28,216 nt of DNA. It comes from Anaerolinea thermophila. GTDB lineage: Bacteria > Chloroflexota > Anaerolineae > Anaerolineales > Villigracilaceae. This document shows, in pieces, positions 14,542 to 23,110 of the stretch. Positions within the stretch are counted from its first letter, which is position 1; each line of letters opens with the position of its first letter. Location of the stretch: the NCBI GenBank assembly GCA_020722305.1, contig DYLB01000005.1:1-28216 (forward strand), in the 5' to 3' direction. Made by a program: the position numbers and the translations under genes. Under the pieces are notes generated by a model, which searched no databases, was not told the origin of the DNA, and saw only the letters and a program-made list of their open reading frames with translations.

Positions 14542-17500
14542 ATGACCCCTCTCCTGCATCTCCTGAATACGCTCCCCTTTTTCGACTGGCCTTCGACCCT
14601 GGCCGAATGGCTGGGATTGAGCGCGCTGGCCCTCATCACCACCTGGCTGGGGTACGGCTGGCGGCAATACCAGCCGCGCCGTGACGAGATCAACAGGAAG
14701 CATGTGTTGTTATTGGCCGCGGCCGTCCCGGTTACCAGCCTGTTGTTTGGGCTGCGCCTGCCGGGCAGCGGCCTGCCCATCCCCGGCCTGCCGGTCGAGC
14801 CGCGCGGCCCGGCGCTGATGCTCTTCGCCGCCCTGCCCTGGATGCTCGGCGGCGGGATGTTCGGGCCGATCACCGGCGCCCTGTTAGGGGCTTTTTCAGG
14901 TCTGCTGCTCGGCCTGTGGGATACCCACAGCCTGTACACCCCCCTCGAATATGCCTTGCTGGGATTGCTCTTCAGCGTGATGGTGCGCCAGCGTTACCGC
15001 ACGCCCTTCTACCGGGTCATCGGCCAGCCGGCCGCCGCGGCCCTGGTGCTTATCCCCATTTATGCCGTTATCTTCACCTTCGATGCCTTCCTGATGTCCG
15101 CCGGGCAACTGGTTGAGCAGATAGACTTTGCCTTGACGCGCCTCGGCCTGGTCACGCTGGCCGTGGCCGGGGAATTGCTGCTGGCCGCCCTGGTCTGCCA
15201 GGTACTGGTCATTTTCTTCCCCAAAGCCTGGGGACGGGACCTCCCCTTGCAACCTTCGCCCGCCGAACGCAGCCTGTCGGCCCGCTTCCTGTACGGGACC
15301 GGCTCGCTGATCGTCGTCCTGCTGCTGGCCCTGCTGATCGGCGACTGGGTGGTGGCCGGCCGCGCTGCCCGCGACATGCTGCGCGAGCGCCTGTCGAGCA
15401 CGGCCCAAATGGCTGCGGGAAGCGTGCCGTTCTTCCTGGAGACTGGACAGGGCATCATCCTGCAGATCGCCGCCGACGCCCGCCTCGGGTCCGGGGACGA
15501 GGCGGAGCTGCCGGAAACGCTGGGGGGGCTGATGCAGTCCCATCCCTTCTTCGATGCGCTGCACGTCGTGGACGAAAATTTCCAGGTCAAAGGCAGCTAC
15601 CCCGGCAGTGCCGGCCCCTTCGAAATCACCCCGGAGATCAACAGCGGCCTCGGCCTGGCGCTGGCGGCCCAGGTCGAGTTCCAATATTACGCCTTGCCGC
15701 CGGATGAGAATGAGGCCGCTGCCAGGATCGCCTTTATCGCCGCCATCCCCGGCAGCGGGCGCGCCCTGGTCGGCCTGAGCGACCTGGGCCACAACCCGCT
15801 CACCCGCCCGCTGCTCGACAGCCTGGAGGCTATTTCGGCCCTGGGCGGCAGCGGCATCCTGCTCGACGAACAGGGGCGGATGCTCTACCACCCCGCCGCC
15901 GGGTTGGTGATGCAGCCGTACCCCGGCCAATTGCGGGGCGAACCGGACTTTTTCGACGATACCGCTCCCGACGGGACGCGCAGCCTGGTCTACTTCCAGC
16001 CCACCGAACGGACGGATTGGGCCGTCGTCTTGAGCGTGCCCGCCAGCCAGGCCCAGCAACTGGCGCTCAAGATCGCCGCCCCGCTCTCGGCCATGATCCT
16101 GGCTCTCGGCCTGGCCGCCCTGATCTCGCTGCGGCTGGGACTGCTGGTCGTCACCAATTCGCTCCAGACCCTGGCAAGCGAAGCCAGCCTCATCGCCCGG
16201 GGCGAGTTCGACCGTCCGCTCGAGGTGACCGGCGTGGACGAGGTGGGTCAGCTGCGCAGCGCCTTCGAGCAAATGCGCGCCAGCCTGCAAGCCCGCCTGG
16301 AAGAACTCAACCGCCTGCTGGCCGTCAGCCAGGGGGTGGCTTCGAGCTTCGACTTGCAGGACGCCATGCAGCCCATTCTGGCCGCGGTCTACGCCGGGGG
16401 TGCCAGCGCGGTGCGGATCGTGCTGGCCCCGTCGGCGGTACCCGAATCGCCGCGCGCTTACGTGACCCAGTTCGGGCTGGGCGAAAACGAAAAAACTTAC
16501 GCCTGGCTGGACGAGACCGTGATAGTGTTGACTCAGCAACAGGACCGGGTCATCATCCCGAACTTTTTGCGGGTGCGCGGCCTGGACGTGGACACCGGCA
16601 AACCGCGTCCGGGGGCGCTGCTGGCGGTCACGCTGCGCCATGAGAACCGCTACTTCGGCGCGCTGTGGGCCGCTTACGACGACGTGCGTCAGTTCTCCGA
16701 GTCGGAGATCCGCTTCATTTCGACCCTGGCCGGGCAGGCCGCCCTGGCTGCCGGGAACAATTACCTGTTCCAGACCGCCGAAGTAGGCCGCCGCCAACTG
16801 GAAGCCATCCTGGCCTCCACCCCCGACCCGGTGCTGGTCACAGACCAGAACAGCTGCCTGCTGCTGGCCAACCCGGCTGCCTGGCGCACGCTGGGACGGG
16901 AGATCAAGGACGGTAAGACCAAACCCATTGACAAGATTTTTCAGGACAGTTCCCTGCTCGACCTGTTGCAGGCCTCGACCACCGAGACCCTCTCCGCCGA
17001 AGTGACCCTGCCCGACGGGCAGATCTTCCTGGCGACCGCCTCGTCGGTGATCGCCGAGGGCCGCCTGGTGGGGCGGGTCTGCATCCTGCGGGATGTGACC
17101 CATTTCAAAGAGCTGGACAAGATGAAGTCCGAGTTCGTCTCCACCGTCAGCCACGACCTGCGCTCGCCGTTGACCCTGATGCGCGGCTACGCCACCATGC
17201 TCGACATGGTCGGCCAGCTCAACGAGCAGCAGAAGAGTTACGTCCGCAAGATCATCACCGGGGTCGAGAACATGGCCCGCCTGATCAACGACCTGCTCGA
17301 CCTGGGCCGGATCGAAATCGGTGTCGGGCTGAACGTCGAGGATGTTTCGCTGCTCGAAATCGTGGACAAGGTCGTCGGCGCGCTCCAACCCCAGGCCGCC
17401 AGCAAAAGCATCCAGCTGGACATCGAACTGCCGCGTGACCTGCCGAAGACCATCGAAGCCGATAAAACTTTGTTCTACCAGGCCGTCTACAACCTGGTGG

Positions 17501-17805
17501 AAAACGCCATCAAATACACGCCGGCCGAGAAGAGTGTGCGGATCGCCGTAAAGGCCGACGCCCAGCATGTGCTGTTCGAGGTCGAAGACACCGGCATCGG
17601 CATCCTCGAGGAAGACCAGGCGCACATGTTCGAGAAGTTCTTTCGCGGCACCCACCGAGAGGCGCGTGCCCTGCCCGGCAGCGGACTCGGCCTGGCCATC
17701 GTCAAATCCATCGCCGAACGGCACCGTGGCAAGGTCTGGCTGCGGAGCAAGGTTGACGAAGGCAGCACTTTCTACTTGCAGGTCCCGCTCACCCAGCCCG
17801 ATTAA
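14542..17805 (+). CDS. Multi-sensor membrane histidine kinase
   Basis: This 1087-aa sensor kinase has the following order: a polytopic N-terminal membrane domain (about 1-240), a further helix (248-270), an extracytoplasmic Cache-like domain (about 271-490), a membrane helix (508-537), HAMP (about 537-590), a GAF-like domain (about 594-750), PAS (about 754-865), HisKA and HATPase_c. The phosphorylated His871 lies in SHDLRSPLTLMRGY. The N box is NLVENAIKYTP, the G1 box VEDTGIGI and the G2 box GSGLGLAIVKS, so the kinase should be active. The N-terminal membrane part (GGGMFGPITGALLGAFSGLLLG) may itself sense a ligand. No response regulator gene is adjacent, so it is an orphan kinase here. The next gene is a K+ permease, and a link to turgor or ion sensing is possible but unproven. 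Confidence 0.93.
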   Translation: MTPLLHLLNTLPFFDWPSTLAEWLGLSALALITTWLGYGWRQYQPRRDEINRKHVLLLAAAVPVTSLLFGLRLPGSGLPIPGLPVEPRGPALMLFAALPWMLGGGMFGPITGALLGAFSGLLLGLWDTHSLYTPLEYALLGLLFSVMVRQRYRTPFYRVIGQPAAAALVLIPIYAVIFTFDAFLMSAGQLVEQIDFALTRLGLVTLAVAGELLLAALVCQVLVIFFPKAWGRDLPLQPSPAERSLSARFLYGTGSLIVVLLLALLIGDWVVAGRAARDMLRERLSSTAQMAAGSVPFFLETGQGIILQIAADARLGSGDEAELPETLGGLMQSHPFFDALHVVDENFQVKGSYPGSAGPFEITPEINSGLGLALAAQVEFQYYALPPDENEAAARIAFIAAIPGSGRALVGLSDLGHNPLTRPLLDSLEAISALGGSGILLDEQGRMLYHPAAGLVMQPYPGQLRGEPDFFDDTAPDGTRSLVYFQPTERTDWAVVLSVPASQAQQLALKIAAPLSAMILALGLAALISLRLGLLVVTNSLQTLASEASLIARGEFDRPLEVTGVDEVGQLRSAFEQMRASLQARLEELNRLLAVSQGVASSFDLQDAMQPILAAVYAGGASAVRIVLAPSAVPESPRAYVTQFGLGENEKTYAWLDETVIVLTQQQDRVIIPNFLRVRGLDVDTGKPRPGALLAVTLRHENRYFGALWAAYDDVRQFSESEIRFISTLAGQAALAAGNNYLFQTAEVGRRQLEAILASTPDPVLVTDQNSCLLLANPAAWRTLGREIKDGKTKPIDKIFQDSSLLDLLQASTTETLSAEVTLPDGQIFLATASSVIAEGRLVGRVCILRDVTHFKELDKMKSEFVSTVSHDLRSPLTLMRGYATMLDMVGQLNEQQKSYVRKIITGVENMARLINDLLDLGRIEIGVGLNVEDVSLLEIVDKVVGALQPQAASKSIQLDIELPRDLPKTIEADKTLFYQAVYNLVENAIKYTPAEKSVRIAVKADAQHVLFEVEDTGIGILEEDQAHMFEKFFRGTHREARALPGSGLGLAIVKSIAERHRGKVWLRSKVDEGSTFYLQVPLTQPD

Positions 17806-17830
17806 CCCTTCCCACGCCGAGGAAAAGGAC

Positions 17831-17836
17831 TATAAT
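17831..17836 (+). promoter_or_regulatory. kimA-like gene -10 box (TATAAT)
   Basis: A perfect TATAAT lies 26 bp after the kinase stop codon and 60 bp before the permease ATG. The start site should be about 17843, directly at the base of the hairpin described next. No convincing -35 was found. Confidence 0.55.
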
Positions 17837-17843
17837 ACGTCCC

Positions 17844-17872
17844 GCTCTCGGAAGTAGAGGGCATATTTTTTT
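17844..17872 (+). terminator. Hairpin plus T7 tract in the kimA-like leader
   Basis: GCTCTCGGAAGTAGAGGGC (17844-17862) can form a 6-bp stem (one G-U pair) with a 7-nt loop. A run of seven T follows at 17866-17872. This has the form of an intrinsic terminator but lies downstream of the predicted promoter. It could end read-through from the kinase gene, attenuate the permease transcript, or both. A perfect palindrome, TTACCGGTAA (17878-17887), follows and touches the AAGGAAG ribosome binding site. Confidence 0.5.
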
Positions 17873-17896
17873 GCCTGTTACCGGTAAGGAAGACCC

Positions 17897-19846
17897 ATGC
17901 TCCCCCCTGAAGAAGAACTTTCATCTCCAATCATGCGGCGGGAAGCCAGCTATACCCCGCCGCGTTCACTCACCCATTACCTGATCGGCCGTCCCTTGCC
18001 CACCGCGGACGCGCCGCACCAGACAATCGGTAAAGCCATCGGCCTGGCGGTTTTCGCCTCCGACGCCTTGTCCTCCACGGCCTATGCCACGCAAGAGATC
18101 ATGGTCATCCTGGCCGCGGCCGGGACGGCCGCCTTCGGCTTCGTTTTCCCCATTTCCATCGCCATCGTCGGCTTGTTGGTCGTCGTCACCCTCTCGTATG
18201 AACAGACCATCCACGCCTACCCGGACGGCGGCGGCGCGTACATCGTCTCGCGGGACAACCTGGGCAACATCCCGGCCCTGATGGCGGCCGCGGCCCTGTT
18301 GACGGATTACATCCTGACCGTCTCGGTGTCCATTGCTTCGGGCGTGGCCCAGATCACCTCGGCCTACCCACAGATTGCTCCGTACCGCGTCCTGTTGGCG
18401 ATAGTCTTCATCCTGTTCATCATGACCATCAACCTGCGCGGTGTCAAGGAATCCGGGATGGCTTTCGCCATCCCCACGTATTTCTTCGTTTTCATGATGT
18501 TCGCCACCGTCGGCATCGGCCTGTTCCGCTACTTCTTCCTCGGCACACTTGGCACGGTGGTGGACCCGCCGCACCTCGAACTGGGTGATGCCCTGGCCGG
18601 GATCACACCCTTTCTGATCCTGCACGCCTTTTCGAGCGGCACCGCCGCCCTGACCGGGATCGAGGCCATCTCGAACGGCATTACCGCCTTCAAGGAACCC
18701 CGCAGCAAGAACGCCGGCATCACCCTGATCTGGATGGCCGCCATCCTCAGCGCCCTGTTCCTGAGCATCTCCTTCCTGGCGGGCAAGGTTGCGGCCGTCC
18801 CGTCCGAAAGTGAGACGGTCATCTCGCAACTGGCGCGCACCATCTTCGAAGGACGCGGCCTGTTCTACCTGGCGGTCATTTCGGCCACCACGGTCATTCT
18901 GATCATGGCCGCTAACACCGCCTTTGCCGACTTCCCCCGCTTGAGCGCCCTGGCCGCCAAAGACGGCTACCTGCCACGCCAGTTGAATTACCGCGGCAGC
19001 CGCCTGGTCTACTCTTACGGCATCGTGACCCTGGCCCTGATCGCCTTGCTGCTCATCGTCATCTTCAAGGCCAGCGTCTCCCGCCTGATCCCGCTCTACG
19101 CCATCGGCGTGTTCCTGTCCTTCACGCTTTCGCAAGCTGGGATGGCCCACCGCTGGTTGAAAATTGGCCGCCTCAAGCCGGGCGAGGAACTGGTCGAACG
19201 CGGCTCGACTCTGCATCCCGACCGCAAATGGCAGATGAAAATGGTCATCAACGGCTTTGGGGCCGTCTCCACGGCCATTGTCATGGTCGTGTTCGCCGTC
19301 ACCAAATTCCGGGACGGCGCGTACGTGGTGCTGGTCTTGATGCCCCTGCTGATGGGCATGTTCAGCCTCATCCACCGCCATTACCAGACCCTGGCAAACC
19401 GCCTGTCTCTCGAAAAATACGGCGGGCCGCCGCCGCACGCCAGCCGCCACCGGATCATCATACCGGTCAGCGGGGTGCATCAGGGCACGCTCGAAGCCCT
19501 GCGCTATGCCCGCCTGCTCTCGGACGATATTACCGCCATCCACATCTCGATTGAGCCGGATGAAGCCGCCAAGGTCCAGAAGAAATGGGAGACCTGGGGC
19601 GACGGCGTGCGCCTGGTCGTGCTCGACTCGCCCTACCGCCTCTTCATCGAACCCCTGCTGGAATACATCGAAGAGATCGTCGCCCAGCGCCAGCCAAACG
19701 AGACCATCACCATCGTCGTGCCGCAGTTCGTCCCCTCGGAGCGCTGGCATAAGCTGTTGCACACCCGCACGGCCGACCTGCTGCGGAGCGAATTGCTTTC
19801 CAAACCCGGCATCGTCATCACCGACGTGCCGTACCAGGTCCCGTAA
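17897..19846 (+). CDS. kimA: KimA-like APC-superfamily potassium importer
   Basis: This 649-aa membrane protein has about 12 membrane helices and a soluble C-terminal domain of about 150 residues. The pattern matches B. subtilis KimA (YdaO), a proton-coupled K+ importer. Shared blocks are LIGRPLPTADA near the N-terminus, ASDALSSTAYATQEI, YPDGGGAYIVSRDNLG, LLTDYILTVSVSIASG, FSSGTAALTGIEAISNGITAFKEP (written here in two joined parts), AANTAFADFPRL and LIPLYAIGVFLSFTLSQAGM. The recall of KimA is from family knowledge, and another APC substrate remains possible. The two TrkA-type genes just downstream strongly favour K+. The ATG at 17897 follows AAGGAAG. The short leader has no room for a c-di-AMP riboswitch of the ydaO type. 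Instead it carries a terminator-like hairpin. Confidence 0.85.
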   Translation: MLPPEEELSSPIMRREASYTPPRSLTHYLIGRPLPTADAPHQTIGKAIGLAVFASDALSSTAYATQEIMVILAAAGTAAFGFVFPISIAIVGLLVVVTLSYEQTIHAYPDGGGAYIVSRDNLGNIPALMAAAALLTDYILTVSVSIASGVAQITSAYPQIAPYRVLLAIVFILFIMTINLRGVKESGMAFAIPTYFFVFMMFATVGIGLFRYFFLGTLGTVVDPPHLELGDALAGITPFLILHAFSSGTAALTGIEAISNGITAFKEPRSKNAGITLIWMAAILSALFLSISFLAGKVAAVPSESETVISQLARTIFEGRGLFYLAVISATTVILIMAANTAFADFPRLSALAAKDGYLPRQLNYRGSRLVYSYGIVTLALIALLLIVIFKASVSRLIPLYAIGVFLSFTLSQAGMAHRWLKIGRLKPGEELVERGSTLHPDRKWQMKMVINGFGAVSTAIVMVVFAVTKFRDGAYVVLVLMPLLMGMFSLIHRHYQTLANRLSLEKYGGPPPHASRHRIIIPVSGVHQGTLEALRYARLLSDDITAIHISIEPDEAAKVQKKWETWGDGVRLVVLDSPYRLFIEPLLEYIEEIVAQRQPNETITIVVPQFVPSERWHKLLHTRTADLLRSELLSKPGIVITDVPYQVP

Positions 19847-19890
19847 CGCGCAGGGCGATTTATACCGCCTCGCAGATTCAAGGAGAACGA

Positions 19891-20553
19891 ATGAACATCA
19901 TCGTTGTTGGATGTGGACGCGTAGGCGCGGAACTGTCCTACCGTCTTTTCAAGAGCGGACACCAGGTGGTGGTCGTGGACCAGAACCCGGAGGCCTTCAA
20001 CCGGCTCAAACCGGACTTTCGCGGGCGTACTGTCGAAGGAGAGGCCCTGTCCCTGGACGTTTTGACCCGGGCGGGCATCGAGAATGCGGATGCGCTGGCC
20101 ATCGTCACCAATTCGGATACGCTCAACGCGGCCGTGGCCCACGTAGCCCGCGTCGTCTTCAAGATGCCCAACGTGATCGTCCGCAACTACGACCCGCGCC
20201 TGCGCCCGATGCTGGAAGCGTTCGGCTTGCAGATCGTCGGCTCAACGAACTGGGGCGCGCAGCGGATCGAGGAACTGCTGACCAACCCCGAGAACCGCAT
20301 CCTGTTTTCAGCCGGCAACGGGGAAGTGGAAGTTTACGAGATTGCCATCCCCGAAACCTGGGACGGACACACGTGCGATGAGCTGCTCTCCTCCGAACCG
20401 CCCTGCCTGCCGGTAGCCCTGACCCGCGCCGGGCGCGCCGCGCTGCCCAAAGCCGACACGCGGCTCAGCACAGGCGATATTCTCAATGTGAGCACGAATT
20501 TCAAAGGTATCACCGCCCTGCGTGCCCGTCTCGAAAAAGGACCGGAGGCTTAG
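19891..20553 (+). CDS. trkA: TrkA/RCK-family potassium uptake regulator, first copy
   Basis: This is a cytosolic RCK protein of 220 aa. It has a Rossmann TrkA-N domain (VVGCGRVG at residues 5-12, with Asp at the end of strand 2 in VVVDQNPEAF) and a TrkA-C domain from about residue 145. Such proteins bind NAD(H) or other nucleotides and gate K+ channels and transporters. It follows the permease by 44 bp with a strong AAGGAG ribosome binding site and is 1 bp from a second TrkA gene. Permease plus two TrkA proteins resembles the ceoB/ceoC region of actinobacteria. The pair likely forms a regulator of the KimA-like importer. Confidence 0.93.
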   Translation: MNIIVVGCGRVGAELSYRLFKSGHQVVVVDQNPEAFNRLKPDFRGRTVEGEALSLDVLTRAGIENADALAIVTNSDTLNAAVAHVARVVFKMPNVIVRNYDPRLRPMLEAFGLQIVGSTNWGAQRIEELLTNPENRILFSAGNGEVEVYEIAIPETWDGHTCDELLSSEPPCLPVALTRAGRAALPKADTRLSTGDILNVSTNFKGITALRARLEKGPEA

Positions 20554-20554
20554 C

Positions 20555-21223
20555 ATGTTTGTTTTCATTGCGGGCGGCGGACGTACCGGCGCCCAGCTTG
20601 CATCCCTTTTACTGACCGAAGGCTATAAAGTCCGCCTGATCGAAAACCGGCCCGAACTGCTCACCCACCTGCACCGCGAACTGCCCACCGAAGCGATTTA
20701 CATAGGCGAGGCCACCAGCCCGCAGGTCCTGGAAGATGCGGGCATCCGCCAGGCCCAGGTATTCGTCGCCGCCACCAGCAGCGACTCGTCCAACCTGGTG
20801 ATGTGTTATCTGGCCCGCTCGTTGTTCAACGTGCCGCGCATCATCGGCCGGATCAACAACCCGCGCAACGCCTGGCTCTTCAACGAAACCTTCCACGTGG
20901 ACGTGGCCCTCAACCATGCCAACCTGCTGGCCCACCTGATTCAGGAAGAAATGTCCATGGGCGATATGATGACCCTGATCAAACTGCGCCGCGGGCGTTA
21001 TTCGCTGGTGGAGGAAAAGGTCCCGCAGGGGGCCAAAGCCATCGGCGTAGCCATCAAGGACTTGGGCCTGCCAGAGGAGTGCGTCATCGCGGCCATCATC
21101 CGCAAAGGCAAGGTGGTGCTGCCACGCGGCAACGCCGTCTTCGAGGCCGAGGACGAGATCCTGGCCATCACCGACCCGGAGGGGGCGCGCCAGTTGGCTG
21201 AACTGCTCGCACCGGTAAGGTAG
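20555..21223 (+). CDS. trkA: TrkA/RCK-family potassium uptake regulator, second copy
   Basis: This 222-aa protein again has TrkA-N followed by TrkA-C (from about residue 150). The nucleotide loop is AGGGRTGAQ, and the acidic residue after strand 2 is Glu (LIENRPE), which fits NAD-type binding. The ATG at 20555 is chosen because GGAGG (20543-20547) precedes it and it follows the stop of the first copy by 1 bp. The open frame extends 11 codons upstream, but those codons overlap the first copy. The two copies are divergent in sequence, so they probably form a heteromeric RCK assembly and are not a recent duplication. This is the last gene of the K+ operon. Confidence 0.93.
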   Translation: MFVFIAGGGRTGAQLASLLLTEGYKVRLIENRPELLTHLHRELPTEAIYIGEATSPQVLEDAGIRQAQVFVAATSSDSSNLVMCYLARSLFNVPRIIGRINNPRNAWLFNETFHVDVALNHANLLAHLIQEEMSMGDMMTLIKLRRGRYSLVEEKVPQGAKAIGVAIKDLGLPEECVIAAIIRKGKVVLPRGNAVFEAEDEILAITDPEGARQLAELLAPVR

Positions 21224-21258
21224 GCCAATCGAAGGCTGTGAATCACCGTAGGCTGTGG

Positions 21259-21277
21259 GGCGGATTGTCAATCCGCC
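21259..21277. terminator. Perfect 9-bp inverted repeat between convergent genes
   Basis: GGCGGATTG and CAATCCGCC are separated by one base. The palindrome lies 35 bp after trkA and 4 bp before the end of the convergent GNAT gene. The downstream plus-strand sequence is only moderately T-rich (TTACTTATT). It may serve as a bidirectional terminator or be a member of a dispersed repeat. Two copies of AGGCTGTG (about 21232-21239 and 21250-21257) precede it. Confidence 0.5.
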
Positions 21278-21281
21278 TTAC

Positions 21282-22154
21282 TTATTGATCCAGCGTGGCT
21301 TCGCCATGGGTCAGCACGTAGAAGCTGCGCGGCGCGTCTCCGCCGCGTTCGAAGACGAAGTCAGTGACCAGGTATCCGGCAGCGAAGATGCTTTCGAAGA
21401 CTTCGCGGCCGAAGAAGCGCCAGTCACGCGCCAGGGGGAAGTCTTTGGCTTTGAGGTCGTGGAAATCGGAGGGGATTTCGGCCAGGGCGAGCCGGTCGCC
21501 GGGGGGTGTGAAATGCTCGGGCGGGCGCGGCAGGCCACCGGGTCCGGTTTGGACCGGGTAGAGCGCCTGCACCCCGGCCTGGAGGAAATGGTCCAGCCCG
21601 AAGCCGCGCCGCGCCCGGTCTCCCATCCGCCGGACCACGCGCTGCGAGTTGATCCACCAATCCACCTGGAAGCGGTCGGTCGGCAGCCCGGCGTTCAGCC
21701 CGTCCCGCAGTTCGCCGTATTCGGAGCGGTGGTAGAAGTTGCAGACCGCGCCCAGGCGGGAGATGTTGAGGTGGGCGTTGCGGCTGAGCAGGGGGTCGTA
21801 GGTCCAGGTGACGTGGTTGAGGCCCTGGTGGCGGACCATCTGCCACTGGGCGCGCTTGAGGGCGTAGCCGATGCCCCTGCTGCGGTGGTCGGGGTGGACG
21901 CCCATCATGTGCGAGCAGTGTTTGGGGTGCGGGCCGTCGGGGACGAATTCGAGGCCGGGGAAGCCAAAGACGAAGCCGACCAGCTCGCCGTCCAGGAACG
22001 CGCCGATGACCAGCCCGCCGTTGTGGATCACGGTCAGCAGGACGTGGGCCGGGACGATCTCGATCTCGCTGCCGGGCCAGACCAGGCCTTGCAGCTTTTC
22101 GACGGCGGCGATATCTTCGGGGGTTTCGAGCAGGCGGATGGTGAGTTCAGGCAT
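21282..22154 (-). CDS. GNAT-family acetyltransferase (COG3375-like)
   Basis: This is a 290-aa cytosolic protein. The N-terminal half has the GNAT fold: IRLLETPEDIAAVEKLQ, then GELVGFVFGFPG, then the acetyl-CoA-binding region HMMGVHPDHRSRGIGYALK (R-G-I-G-Y as the Q/RxxGxG/A loop). The later segment NAHLNISRLGAVCNFYHRSEYGE is typical of the uncharacterised COG3375 group. The acceptor is unknown. The ATG at 22154 is one base after the stop of the SDR gene, so the two are translationally coupled. The SDR promoter probably drives both. No Shine-Dalgarno site is visible. Confidence 0.85.
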   Translation of the reverse strand: MPELTIRLLETPEDIAAVEKLQGLVWPGSEIEIVPAHVLLTVIHNGGLVIGAFLDGELVGFVFGFPGLEFVPDGPHPKHCSHMMGVHPDHRSRGIGYALKRAQWQMVRHQGLNHVTWTYDPLLSRNAHLNISRLGAVCNFYHRSEYGELRDGLNAGLPTDRFQVDWWINSQRVVRRMGDRARRGFGLDHFLQAGVQALYPVQTGPGGLPRPPEHFTPPGDRLALAEIPSDFHDLKAKDFPLARDWRFFGREVFESIFAAGYLVTDFVFERGGDAPRSFYVLTHGEATLDQ

Positions 22155-22155
22155 G

Positions 22156-23097
22156 TCATTTTTCGGGGCGCACGCGCCGGATTTTCTCGGTGAGCGGGCG
22201 GCGCGGGGCGGGGATCAGGTAATTCAGGCGGGCGGCAAAGCGGGCGGGCATCAAGCCGAAAACCCGCGGCAGGGTATCCACCGGGCAGGTGCGGTTGACC
22301 GAAAGGTAGTCCACCCAGAAGACCGAGGTGGGGAAGCTCAGGACGCTGGCTTCGAGCGCTACGGTCAAGGCCCGCAGGGTGGGCAATCCGATCGGGATCA
22401 ACAGGCGGTTCTTGCGGCTCAACGTCAGCAGGGTCTCGACGATCTGGCGGAAGGTGAAGTATTCCGCGCCGCCGATCTCGTAGGTCTTGTTTTCGGTGGA
22501 TGGGTTTTGCAAGGCAAGCAGCAATGCGGCCACCAGGTCTTCCACCCACAGGGGCTGGAGCAGCATGTTCCCGTCGCCGGGCAGGAGGAAGAAGAACGGG
22601 TTGAGGCGAATCAGGCGCATGAGTCGGGTGGTGAAGTTGTCTTCCGGCCCGAAGACGATGGAGGTGCGCAAGATGGTGTGGGGCACGCCGCTGCGACGGA
22701 TATGTTCTTCGGCGATCCCCTTGGCCTTGAGCACCGGGAAGGCCGAGGCCCGGTCCGCGCCGAGGTGGCTGAGATAGAGCAGGCGCTGGATACCGGCGTC
22801 GGCCGCGGCCTGCGACAGGTTCTGGGTGCCGCGGATATCGGTTTCGAGCAGGTTGGCCCGCCCGCCACGGCTTTCCCCGCCCGCCAGGTGGATGATCGTA
22901 TCCACGTCGCGCATGGCGGCGCGAAGGCCGCGCACGTCGCTCAGGCTGACTACGGCCACTTCGACTGGGACGCCGCGCGGCAGGTTGGGAGTCTGCGGCG
23001 AGGGGCGGACGAGTGTGCGGACCGGGTAGCCGGAGTCCACCAATTGGCGGACGAGGGCGCGGCCGATGAATCCGGTGCCGCCTGTGAGGAGTATCAT
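22156..23097 (-). CDS. Atypical SDR / NDUFA9-like NAD(P)-binding protein
   Basis: This 313-aa Rossmann protein starts ILLTGGTGFIGRALVRQL, with the TGGTGFIG dinucleotide loop at residues 5-12. IIHLAGGES follows at about 70-78. The later sequence (HLGADRASAFPVLKAKGIAEEHIRRSG) lacks the YxxxK of classical SDRs, in line with atypical SDR5 / NDUFA9-like proteins. Members bind NAD(P)H and act in quinone-linked or lipid/isoprenoid steps, often with unclear activity. The ATG lies 7 bp after TATAAT, so a leaderless mRNA is predicted. It is the first gene of a two-gene unit with the GNAT protein. Confidence 0.88.
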   Translation of the reverse strand: MILLTGGTGFIGRALVRQLVDSGYPVRTLVRPSPQTPNLPRGVPVEVAVVSLSDVRGLRAAMRDVDTIIHLAGGESRGGRANLLETDIRGTQNLSQAAADAGIQRLLYLSHLGADRASAFPVLKAKGIAEEHIRRSGVPHTILRTSIVFGPEDNFTTRLMRLIRLNPFFFLLPGDGNMLLQPLWVEDLVAALLLALQNPSTENKTYEIGGAEYFTFRQIVETLLTLSRKNRLLIPIGLPTLRALTVALEASVLSFPTSVFWVDYLSVNRTCPVDTLPRVFGLMPARFAARLNYLIPAPRRPLTEKIRRVRPEK

Positions 23098-23104
23098 GGG
23101 GTGA

Positions 23105-23110
23105 ATTATA
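23105..23110 (-). promoter_or_regulatory. SDR-GNAT -10 box (TATAAT), leaderless
   Basis: TATAAT on the minus strand ends 7 bp before the SDR ATG, leaving no place for a ribosome binding site. It lies in the 187-bp divergent region (23098-23284) shared with the lipoprotein gene. I see no further gene in that region. Confidence 0.6.

Noticed and set aside
14896..17724. 942-codon open frame on the minus strand
   Set aside because: It lies antisense to the histidine kinase, whose domains are all recognisable. The antisense translation shows no motif.
17837..17896. c-di-AMP (ydaO-type) riboswitch before the KimA-like gene
   Set aside because: The predicted leader is about 55 nt, far shorter than that riboswitch class. 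Only one short hairpin is present.
17966..19762. 598-codon open frame on the minus strand
   Set aside because: It is the shadow of the KimA-like permease gene, and its translation is Asp/Gly/Gln-rich without structure.
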